DNA of 64,000 bases from assembly GCF_017908595.1 (NCBI RefSeq), contig NZ_JAGKTL010000002.1:1-64000 (forward strand), written 5' to 3'. Numbering within the stretch: the stretch's first letter is position 1; the number at the start of each line of letters is the position of its first letter. The translations under genes were made by a program, and so were the position numbers. Below are positions 22,870 to 30,027 of this stretch, in pieces. This stretch comes from Rhodothermus bifroesti (GTDB lineage: Bacteria; Bacteroidota; Rhodothermia; Rhodothermales; Rhodothermaceae). The notes below the pieces were generated by a model that was given only the letters and a program-made list of their open reading frames with translations, did not search any database and had not been told where the DNA came from.

Positions 22870-23073
22870 ATGTTTGACCCGGAGCCCTTTGCTTCAACGC
22901 GGTTTGTGCTGCTGGCTGCAGTGATGCTGGCAGTGCTTTTTGGCGTGGCAGCATTGATGGGCGAGTTGGCCATCACAGGCCGGCTGCAGGTGACAGGCGA
23001 CGTGGTACTGCTCAGCGTATTGGCTTTTGTAGGCGTTTTGGGGGTAGCAGCGCTGATGCGCAGGAAGTTGTAG
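22870..23073 (+). CDS. Small two-helix membrane protein, unknown
   Basis: 67 residues from the ATG at 22870 (MFDPEPFASTRF). Two hydrophobic helices are seen, about residues 12-32 (VLLAAVMLAVLFGVAALMG) and 44-63 (VVLLSVLAFVGVLGVAALM), followed by a basic RRKL tail. I do not recognise the family. It follows the lysine aminotransferase by 31 bases and precedes the GH13 lipoprotein by 77 bases on the same strand. Its codon pattern looks like its neighbours, which supports it being real. Confidence 0.55.
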   Translation: MFDPEPFASTRFVLLAAVMLAVLFGVAALMGELAITGRLQVTGDVVLLSVLAFVGVLGVAALMRRKL

Positions 23074-23150
23074 CACAGGGTATAGCGACTTTGATGGCTG
23101 CACGTTATACTTCTTCTCAAGGTAAGCCCTTACATCCGAGCAAACCTGCC

Positions 23151-24533
23151 ATGAGATCGATTTTTTGTCTGGTGTTACCCCTAAGTTTGTTTGCGTTTCT
23201 GGGATGTGTTGAGCATCCCGTACGTGAAGCCTCTAGGGTTCCTTCAGGGGTAGGTAAACCAGAGTGGATTGCTGATGCGGTAATCTACGAAGTTTTTGTG
23301 CCCGATTTCTCTCCAGAAGGGACGTTTCAGGGAGTGATCAAGCGGTTAGATTCGCTGCAGGCGCTGGGCGTTACCACACTTTGGCTCATGCCCATTCATC
23401 CGGTTGGGAAAAAGCGGGCAAAGACCGACATTGGGCCGCTGGGGTCGCCCTACGCTGTGCGCGACTACTATGCTGTTAACCCCGATTATGGGACGGCCGA
23501 GGATTTTCGGGCGCTGGTCGATTCGGTACATGCGCGCGGCATGTATATCATTATCGACCTGGTGGCCAACCATACGGCTTGGGATCATCCTTGGGTAACC
23601 GAGCATCCAGACTGGTACACGCCAGGCCCAATCGATGGTTTTACCTATCCCGTGCTTAATGGGGATACCACAGATTGGACCGACGTGGTCGACTTAAACT
23701 ACGACAATCCTGCGCTTCGGCAGGCGATGATCGATGTGATGCAGTACTGGGTACGGGAGTTTGACATCGATGGCTATCGGTGCGACGTGGCGCATGGCGT
23801 GCCGCTGGATTTCTGGCGAGCAGCGATCGATTCGGTAGAAAAGATTAAGCCGGTTTTAATGCTTGCGGAGGCGGCCGAGCCTGAAATGCACCTGGCTGGG
23901 TTTGACCTAACGTACGCTTGGCCGTTTTATCATCAGCTAAAGGAAGTCTTTCGGGGCGCGCCGCTGCGCACGCTGGTGCGCCAGGTGGATTCAACACTGG
24001 CGTTGTTGCCGCCTGGAGCGCGCCGGTTACGTTTTACCACGAATCATGACGAAACCATGTGGGATGCGCCGCCACCCGTACTCTTTGGGGGGCAAGAAGG
24101 TGCTATGGCAGCCTTTGTCTTGGCCACATCGATGCCTGGTGTGCCGTTGCTTTACAACGGACAAGAGCTGGGCACCAGCACGCGCGTGTCGTTTTTTGCC
24201 CGCACGCCTTATCGCTGGGATGCGCCTGAAAGTCCAGCCACGTATGCTTTCTACCGGCGCTATGTACGCTTTTATCGGGAGAGTCAGGCCTTGCGGCGTG
24301 GGACGCTGACGGTGTTGAATCCAGAAGCCGATCATGTGCTGCTTTATCTGCGCGCTGCAGCAGGCGATACGTTACTGCTAGCCGTTAATGTGCGTAACCG
24401 GCCTGAAACGGTCACGTTGCCTGCGCGTATAGCTCGGCAGCGTTGGGTAGAGGTGTTTAGGTCCGATACGCTAGCGGCTGACCGGTTAGAGTTGCCGCCT
24501 TACGCGCATCGCATTTATCGACCTGTACACTGA
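23151..24533 (+). CDS. GH13 alpha-amylase-family lipoprotein
   Basis: 460 residues from the ATG at 23151. A lipoprotein signal peptide ends in FAFLGC, so the mature protein is lipid-anchored outside the cytoplasm. The GH13 (beta/alpha)8 barrel is complete. Region I is DLVANHT. Region II is GYRCDVAHG with nucleophile Asp212. The acid/base is Glu240 in LMLAEA, and Region IV is TTNHDE with Asp300. A short C-terminal beta domain follows. It should cut alpha-1,4 glucans or maltodextrins at the cell surface or periplasm. Exact specificity is not readable. The acylphosphatase gene follows after 4 bases. Confidence 0.92.
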   Translation: MRSIFCLVLPLSLFAFLGCVEHPVREASRVPSGVGKPEWIADAVIYEVFVPDFSPEGTFQGVIKRLDSLQALGVTTLWLMPIHPVGKKRAKTDIGPLGSPYAVRDYYAVNPDYGTAEDFRALVDSVHARGMYIIIDLVANHTAWDHPWVTEHPDWYTPGPIDGFTYPVLNGDTTDWTDVVDLNYDNPALRQAMIDVMQYWVREFDIDGYRCDVAHGVPLDFWRAAIDSVEKIKPVLMLAEAAEPEMHLAGFDLTYAWPFYHQLKEVFRGAPLRTLVRQVDSTLALLPPGARRLRFTTNHDETMWDAPPPVLFGGQEGAMAAFVLATSMPGVPLLYNGQELGTSTRVSFFARTPYRWDAPESPATYAFYRRYVRFYRESQALRRGTLTVLNPEADHVLLYLRAAAGDTLLLAVNVRNRPETVTLPARIARQRWVEVFRSDTLAADRLELPPYAHRIYRPVH

Positions 24534-24537
24534 GTCC

Positions 24538-24831
24538 ATGCGTACTGTTGAAACTTCGCTTCGCCTAGAGGCTCGTGTAGAAGGACGCGTTCAAGGCGTG
24601 GGTTTTCGGCAGTTTGTGCGGCACCATGCCCGTCGCTTAGGTCTTACGGGATGGGTACGCAATGAGCCCGATGGCGCAGTCTATCTGGTAGCCGAAGGCC
24701 CCCGAGAAGCCCTAGAAACCCTTTTACACCTGTTGGCCCAAGGGCCCCCAGCCGCCCGGGTAGACCGGGTAGTGCCGCATTGGCTGCCAGCAGAAGGCAA
24801 TCTTGAGGAATTTTCAATTCGGTGGTGGTAG
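24538..24831 (+). CDS. acyP: Acylphosphatase
   Basis: 97 residues. The acylphosphatase motifs VEGRVQGVGFRQFVRHHA (catalytic Arg in the phosphate loop) and GWVRNEPDGAVYLVAEG (catalytic Asn) are both present. It hydrolyses the carboxyl-phosphate bond of small acyl phosphates. Small, cytoplasmic and common in thermophiles. It starts 4 bases after the amylase stop and is probably in the same transcript. No functional link to it is evident. Confidence 0.93.
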   Translation: MRTVETSLRLEARVEGRVQGVGFRQFVRHHARRLGLTGWVRNEPDGAVYLVAEGPREALETLLHLLAQGPPAARVDRVVPHWLPAEGNLEEFSIRWW

Positions 24832-24930
24832 TGAAAAAAGATAAACCGGTTGTTTTTGGTAGCGTAGCGTGCTACTTTAAAAGAGCTGCCAAGCTTCGGT
24901 ACGTTCGTTCAACCAAAACCTAAGGCTGCC

Positions 24931-25299
24931 ATGGAAAACAAACGCGTCACGCGTCGGGATTTCTTGGCGCGTATAGGGGCGCTAGGGCTGGTCGGACTTG
25001 GGGGCAGTGCCCTGCTGAGTGCCTGCGGCGGTCAGCAGCAGCAACCAGCACACCAGGGAATGTCTGGTGCTACAGCAGAGTTTTCTTGCACAGACGTGTC
25101 GGGCCTGACGCCTGAAGAGATCCAGATGCGGGAAAGCCTGCAGTACACAGACCGTTCGCCAGAGCCTGGAAAGTACTGCCATAACTGCCAGCTTTATGTG
25201 CCGGCACCAGGACCCAATCAATGTGGAGGGTGCCAGCTCATTAAAGGGCCCATTCATCCTGATGGCTACTGCACATCTTGGGTGCAGAAAGTGAGTTAA
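24931..25299 (+). CDS. High-potential iron-sulfur protein (Tat-exported lipoprotein)
   Basis: 122 residues. The N-terminus has a twin-arginine motif (RRDFLARIG), a hydrophobic stretch and a lipobox (LLSAC), so the folded cluster protein is exported and lipid-anchored. The HiPIP domain (about 45-122) has the cysteine pattern YCHNC, CGGC and GYCTSW that binds one [4Fe-4S] cluster, with one cysteine to spare. In Rhodothermus marinus such a HiPIP carries electrons to the terminal oxidase. It sits 99 bases after acyP and has its own terminator, so it is probably a separate transcript. Confidence 0.92.
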   Translation: MENKRVTRRDFLARIGALGLVGLGGSALLSACGGQQQQPAHQGMSGATAEFSCTDVSGLTPEEIQMRESLQYTDRSPEPGKYCHNCQLYVPAPGPNQCGGCQLIKGPIHPDGYCTSWVQKVS

Positions 25300-25327
25300 A
25301 AGACTGCCTTTGGCGATAAGCAAAAAC

Positions 25328-25360
25328 AAAAAAAGCCCCTGCCTAGAGGGGCTTTTTTGT
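25328..25360. terminator. Bidirectional terminator between HiPIP and glucan phosphorylase genes
   Basis: AAAAAAGCCCCT (25329-25340) and AGGGGCTTTTTT (25347-25358) flank the 6-nt loop GCCTAG. The A-run and T-run make it work on both strands. It serves the HiPIP gene on the plus strand and the phosphorylase gene that ends at 25377 on the minus strand. Confidence 0.92.
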
Positions 25361-25376
25361 TGGCACGAGGTAGGCC

Positions 25377-27449
25377 CTATTGAGCAGCAGCTGCGGTTAC
25401 GGTTGCTGGCATTGCGGCAGGTCGGTACATTTGCTCCACGTACTCCCGCACCATACGTACCGCGTTAAACTGTGCAGGAATGGTGCGCATGGCTTGGCGC
25501 ATGCGCGTTAGCCATCGCAACGGTAGTCCTTCGCCGTTGCGATCGTAAAAAGCTGGGATCACCTCGTATTCGAGCACGCGATAGAGGGCTTCGCGATCTT
25601 CGACATCCTGCGTGATCGGATCTTCGTAGAGTCCCGTGGCCTCGCGACCAAAAGCCCAGCCGTTTTGTCCGTTATAGCCTTCAGGCCACCAGCCGTCAAA
25701 CACCGACAGGTTTAGTCCCCCATGTATGGCTGTTTTCTGGCCGCTGGTTCCGCTAGCCTCAAGCGGTCGCCGAGGATTGTTTAGCCAAACGTCACATCCT
25801 GAAACCAACATGCGCGCAATGTGCATGTCGTAGTCTTCTACAAAGACGACTTTACCCCGGAACGCTGGGTGCTGCGTGATCTCATAAATCTGCTGAATGA
25901 ACCGTTTGCCACCGTCGTCTGCAGGATGCGCCTTGCCCGCGTAAATCAGCTGAATGGGACGGTCTTGTCGGGAGAAAAGCTGAATCGCTCGCTCCATGTC
26001 CTCAAACAAAAGGGGGGCACGCTTGTAGGTGGCAAAGCGGCGGGCAAAGCCGATGGTTAGTACCTCAGGGCTGAGGTGCGCTTCTTGGGGGAGCGATTGG
26101 TGTTTGACGTATTCGTTGACAAACTCCACCAGCCGTCGGCGCAGCATGCAGCGGTACTGCCATAGTTCCGCGTCGGAGATGGAGTCGATTTTGCGCCAAA
26201 GATCTGGGTTAAAGCGACCTTCGAGCCAGTCGCCTAGATGCTGTGCTAAGAACGGGCGTGCGTGCGCAACGGTCCAGGTCGGCAAATGCACGCCATTGGT
26301 AATGTAGCCAATAGGTACTTCGTTCAAAGGGCGATCTGGGTACAAATGGTGCCATTGCCGGCGAGCCACCACACTGTTGATAGCCGACACGCCATTGGTT
26401 TTGCGCGAAAGCTTTAGGCCCAGCACTGTCATCGTAAAGGCCTCGGTGCTGTCGTTTGGATTGACACGGCCGTAGGCCAGCAGTTCGGTCTCTGAAAGCC
26501 CAAGCTGGTGCCGGAACGTTTCCATTTGTTCTAAGAACAGTTCCGGGCTAAAGCGGTCATGGCCTGCCATGACCGGTGTATGCGTGGTAAAGACGCAGTG
26601 ATCACGGACCCAAGCTTCGGCGGCTTCGCGCGCTTCGCCAGCTGCCAAGCGCTCACGCAGCAGCTCTAGGGCAACAAAGGCACAGTGTCCTTCATTCAGA
26701 TGGTACGTCTCGAAATCTAGATCTAAAGCACGCAAAAGCCGCACACCCCCAATGCCCAGGATGATTTCCTGCTGCAGTCGCAAGCGCCGATCGCCTTGGT
26801 AAAGGCGGCGCGTTAGGCTACGCAGGGGCTCTGGATTCGCATCGAAGGCTCCATCGAGTAAGTAAAGGGGCACGCGGCCTACGTCGAGTTTCCAAGCACG
26901 CAGATAAAAGGGTTGCCGGCCTAGATGCACCGTGATCACTAACGGATAGCCGTCGGGGCCGTGCACCAGCGTCATCGGATGGTCGGCAGGGTCCATGGCT
27001 GGATATTCCGCAATCTGCCAGCCGTTAGGCTCAAAGCGCTGGCGGAAGTAACCCTCGCGCAGAAACAGACCCACAGCCGTCATCGGAAGGCCCAGGTCTG
27101 AGGCCGCTTTGATGTGATCTCCCGCCAGCACACCTAGGCCGCCCGCATAGAAGGGCAAGCTTTCGTGCAGCCCATACTCCATGCAAAAGTAGGCCGTTCG
27201 GGGGGCATCTGTAATGCGGGGAGGAGCATTCAGATAGGCTGTAAAGGCCTCGTAAACTTTATCGACGGCTTTGATAAAAGGTCGATCTGTGAGCAAGGCT
27301 GGGTCGGCGGTGCGTAGCGCCGCCAGCGGATTGTGCTGCGAGGCTCGAAAAGCTTCAGGGTTAAGCTGCTCAAAAAGTGCTAAAGCTTCTGGATTCCAGC
27401 TCCACCACAGGTTAGCGGCAATGGCCTCCAGTTTGTCACGGCTTGTCAT
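25377..27449 (-). CDS. glgP: Alpha-glucan (glycogen/maltodextrin) phosphorylase, GT35
   Basis: 690 residues, of the short bacterial/archaeal type. The N-terminal segment has LWWSWNPEALALFEQL, typical of DUF3417-containing phosphorylases. The PLP site EASGTSGQKTAIHGGLNLSV has the cofactor lysine at 572. Catalytic-site stretches include HLNEGHCAF and GFARRFATYKR. It releases glucose-1-phosphate from alpha-1,4 glucans with phosphate, in the cytoplasm. The extracytoplasmic amylase at 23151 could supply imported dextrins. The C-terminus is Ala-rich. It shares a bidirectional terminator with the HiPIP gene. Confidence 0.92.
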   Translation of the reverse strand: MTSRDKLEAIAANLWWSWNPEALALFEQLNPEAFRASQHNPLAALRTADPALLTDRPFIKAVDKVYEAFTAYLNAPPRITDAPRTAYFCMEYGLHESLPFYAGGLGVLAGDHIKAASDLGLPMTAVGLFLREGYFRQRFEPNGWQIAEYPAMDPADHPMTLVHGPDGYPLVITVHLGRQPFYLRAWKLDVGRVPLYLLDGAFDANPEPLRSLTRRLYQGDRRLRLQQEIILGIGGVRLLRALDLDFETYHLNEGHCAFVALELLRERLAAGEAREAAEAWVRDHCVFTTHTPVMAGHDRFSPELFLEQMETFRHQLGLSETELLAYGRVNPNDSTEAFTMTVLGLKLSRKTNGVSAINSVVARRQWHHLYPDRPLNEVPIGYITNGVHLPTWTVAHARPFLAQHLGDWLEGRFNPDLWRKIDSISDAELWQYRCMLRRRLVEFVNEYVKHQSLPQEAHLSPEVLTIGFARRFATYKRAPLLFEDMERAIQLFSRQDRPIQLIYAGKAHPADDGGKRFIQQIYEITQHPAFRGKVVFVEDYDMHIARMLVSGCDVWLNNPRRPLEASGTSGQKTAIHGGLNLSVFDGWWPEGYNGQNGWAFGREATGLYEDPITQDVEDREALYRVLEYEVIPAFYDRNGEGLPLRWLTRMRQAMRTIPAQFNAVRMVREYVEQMYRPAAMPATVTAAAAQ

Positions 27450-27553
27450 GCGTCTATCAAAGCAGGTTTACCAGAGAACTAACAAATGCCAAAGATAAGA
27501 AGGTAAGCGTTTACGCACCCCATCTAAAAGATTCGGTGGTCTAAAACAGCAGT

Positions 27554-28345
27554 TCAAGTGTCTTCTGCGCCTCCGAGCAGGCGTCGCGTGACGGCCAGGC
27601 GCATGCGTCGCGGAGCAAGTTGGCTTAGCCAGGCCGTTAGGGCATTGGGTGTGCCGCTGATGTGCAGCACTTCGCCCCGAAGTAGCGCGCGAAGGCCTGC
27701 AATAGCTACTTTTTCGGGACTTTCCATAAAGCGTCGCAGGCCTTTAACTGGCATGCCTGCCCGTTCTTGAAAAGCTGTAGCTGTAGGGCCAGGGCACAAG
27801 CAAGTAACCGTAATGCCTTTGTCGGCATACTCTGCATGTAAGGCTTCGGAAAAAGCGATCACAAAGCTTTTGGTGGCGGCATAGACCGCCATGTAGGGGA
27901 TGCCCTGGAAGCCCGCTGTTGAAGCTACATTTAAAATTCCGGCATCGCCGCGTTTAAGCATGTGGGGGATGCAAAGGTGCGTGAGGGCTACAAGGTTTTC
28001 GAGGTTGAGCCGGAGCATCGCTAGCGTTTCTTCTAGGCTGATTGTATCAAAGCGGCCATACTTTCCAGCCCCCGCGTTGTTGATGAGTACGTCAACTCGG
28101 TAGCCGTCCTCGCTCAGGCGTCGGAACAGCTCCTCGGCAGCACCAGGCTTGGATAGGTCGGCCACGTAGGCTTGAGCCCAGGTGCCACGGGCTTCAAGGA
28201 CGGCCACCATGGCTCGCAGTTTTTCTTCTGAGCGGCCTACCAGCACCAGCTTCACCGTAGGATCAATGAGCTGGTAGGTCATCGCTTCACCGATACCGCT
28301 GGAAGCGCCGGTAATCAGAATGGTTTTATGCTTAAAGGTTTTCAT
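27554..28345 (-). CDS. SDR-family oxidoreductase
   Basis: 263 residues from the ATG at 28345 (MKTFKHKTILITG). It has the cofactor motif TGASSGIG at about 12-19, the structural motif NNAGAGKYG, and the active-site YAATK with Ser in STAGFQG. It resembles the classical SDRs often annotated as 3-oxoacyl-ACP reductase or short-chain dehydrogenase DltE-like; substrate unknown. It is divergent from prmC with only 82 bases between the two starts, and that space must hold both promoters. Confidence 0.88.
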   Translation of the reverse strand: MKTFKHKTILITGASSGIGEAMTYQLIDPTVKLVLVGRSEEKLRAMVAVLEARGTWAQAYVADLSKPGAAEELFRRLSEDGYRVDVLINNAGAGKYGRFDTISLEETLAMLRLNLENLVALTHLCIPHMLKRGDAGILNVASTAGFQGIPYMAVYAATKSFVIAFSEALHAEYADKGITVTCLCPGPTATAFQERAGMPVKGLRRFMESPEKVAIAGLRALLRGEVLHISGTPNALTAWLSQLAPRRMRLAVTRRLLGGAEDT

Positions 28346-28427
28346 GCTTACGGAAAGCTGGTTTTGGAAGCAAAACCGCATGAAGACGGTTGATGCAACG
28401 GCGATCAGGCGTTCTAGGATGCCGACA

Positions 28428-29330
28428 ATGAGCGTAGCAACGGTTACGCGACAGGAAATTTTGCAGCAGGCAATCCGGCAGCTGGAAGCGGCAGGAGTGC
28501 CCGATGCCCGTCGCAATGCCGAGTGGCTGCTCTGCGAGGTGCTGAGCTGCTCGCGCGCGCAGCTTTACGCCTATCCGGACGAGCCGGTAGGTGCAGCGCA
28601 GCAGGCCCAGCTTGCCGCGTTACTGGCTCGTCGGCTGCGCCGTGAACCGCTGCAATACGTGCTGGGATATGTAGAGTTCCTGGGCCTTCGGCTTGAGGTT
28701 GGACCTGGGGTGCTTATCCCACGCCCAGAGACCGAGTGGCTCACGGCGCGTCTTTTGGAAATCCTGCCTACACGTAAGCCTTTGCGTCTACTCGACGTGG
28801 GCACTGGAAGCGGCTGCATTGCATTAGCGATCAAACACCACCAGCCTGCAATGCAGGTATATGCCTGCGACATCAGTACCGACGCCTTAGCCATTGCCCA
28901 GCGTAATGCCGAGCGCCTTGGGCTTGACGTGGTCTGGCTGCAGGCCGACGTTTTGGCTGCGGATTTCCCAGCGCAGGTTCCTGGGCCCTTTGATGTGATC
29001 GTGTCCAACCCTCCTTATTTGGCCCTAGATGAAGCTGAAACGCTTCCTCCTGAAGTGCGTGATTACGAGCCGCCTGTGGCGCTTTATGCTGGTGCTGATC
29101 CACTTCGCTTTTACCGAGCGCTGGCGCATCATGGGCAGCAGCTCTTGGTTCCCGGTGGGCAACTGGTTTGCGAGGTGCATGCCTACCATGCTGGTGAAGT
29201 GATCCATGTATTGGCTACTAAAGGCTATAGCAATGTAACGCTGGAGCACGACCTGGCAGGTCTGCCCCGAATGGTCCGGGCTGTACTCCCAAAACCCGAT
29301 GCAAGATGCGTGCAGATAGACTTGTGCTAG
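28428..29330 (+). CDS. prmC: Release factor glutamine methyltransferase
   Basis: 300 residues from the ATG at 28428, which has an AGGAT about 8 bases upstream; in-frame ATGs at 28380 and 28419 are alternatives. The N-terminal helical domain is followed by a SAM-binding fold with LLDVGTGSGCIALAI. The catalytic NPPY tetrapeptide is at residues 194-197 (SNPPYLALDEAE). PrmC methylates the glutamine of the GGQ loop of RF1 and RF2. It normally pairs with prfA, which is not adjacent. The 3' end overlaps the ABC ATPase gene by 25 bases. Confidence 0.93.
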   Translation: MSVATVTRQEILQQAIRQLEAAGVPDARRNAEWLLCEVLSCSRAQLYAYPDEPVGAAQQAQLAALLARRLRREPLQYVLGYVEFLGLRLEVGPGVLIPRPETEWLTARLLEILPTRKPLRLLDVGTGSGCIALAIKHHQPAMQVYACDISTDALAIAQRNAERLGLDVVWLQADVLAADFPAQVPGPFDVIVSNPPYLALDEAETLPPEVRDYEPPVALYAGADPLRFYRALAHHGQQLLVPGGQLVCEVHAYHAGEVIHVLATKGYSNVTLEHDLAGLPRMVRAVLPKPDARCVQIDLC

Positions 29331-30022
29331 AGGCTTCGGGGTTATGCAAAGCCTATAGGGAAGGAGAAAAAGCGCACTTGGTATTGCAAGACGTGTCGCT
29401 TTCGCTCCGAGAGGGGGAACTGGCACTGCTGCTGGGCCGAAGTGGAGCGGGTAAAAGTACGTTACTCAACGTGCTGAGTGGTTTGGATCGGCCAGATGCT
29501 GGAGTCGTGCGTGTTGGGCAGATTACGCTTACGGCGCTGTCCGAACAAGAGCGAACGCGCTTTCGACGCCAGCATCTAGGGTTTATCTTTCAGGCATACA
29601 ATCTTATTCCTACGCTGACCGTCGAGGAAAACGTGCGTCTACCGCTGGAATTGCTTGGACGCACGGATGCAGCTGCGCAGCAGCGCGTGCAGCTGTTACT
29701 TAGGGAGGTAGGACTGGCCGAGCGTGCCCGAAGCTTTCCAGATCGCCTCTCTGGTGGGGAGCAGCAGCGGGTGGCTATTGCCCGAGCGCTGGTGCACAAC
29801 CCGATGTTGATTTTTGCGGACGAGCCTACAGGGAATCTAGATGACCAGACGGCCAAACAGGTGATGGCCTTGCTGGTTCGATTGGTGCGGCAAGAGCGGC
29901 GCACGCTGCTCGTGGCCACGCACGACCAAGCCTTTTTGCCGCTAGCTGACCGCATTTGGGAACTGCGTGAAGGCCGCCTGATCGAGCTGATGCCAGAACG
30001 CCTGCACATCTTCCGTCCTTAG
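29306..30022 (+). CDS. ABC transporter ATP-binding protein (LolD/MacB type)
   Basis: 238 residues. The Walker A is GRSGAGKST, the signature motif is LSGGEQQRVAIARAL, and the Walker B is LIFADEPTGNLD followed by the switch His in ATHD. The PTGNLD form is typical of LolD, MacB and FtsE-like exporters. It partners the FtsX-fold permease that starts 6 bases later. Together with the AttH-like protein encoded next it looks like a lipid or lipoprotein export system. It overlaps the end of prmC, so it is translated from the same mRNA. Confidence 0.92.
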   Translation: MRADRLVLEASGLCKAYREGEKAHLVLQDVSLSLREGELALLLGRSGAGKSTLLNVLSGLDRPDAGVVRVGQITLTALSEQERTRFRRQHLGFIFQAYNLIPTLTVEENVRLPLELLGRTDAAAQQRVQLLLREVGLAERARSFPDRLSGGEQQRVAIARALVHNPMLIFADEPTGNLDDQTAKQVMALLVRLVRQERRTLLVATHDQAFLPLADRIWELREGRLIELMPERLHIFRP

Positions 30023-30027
30023 GAGCC

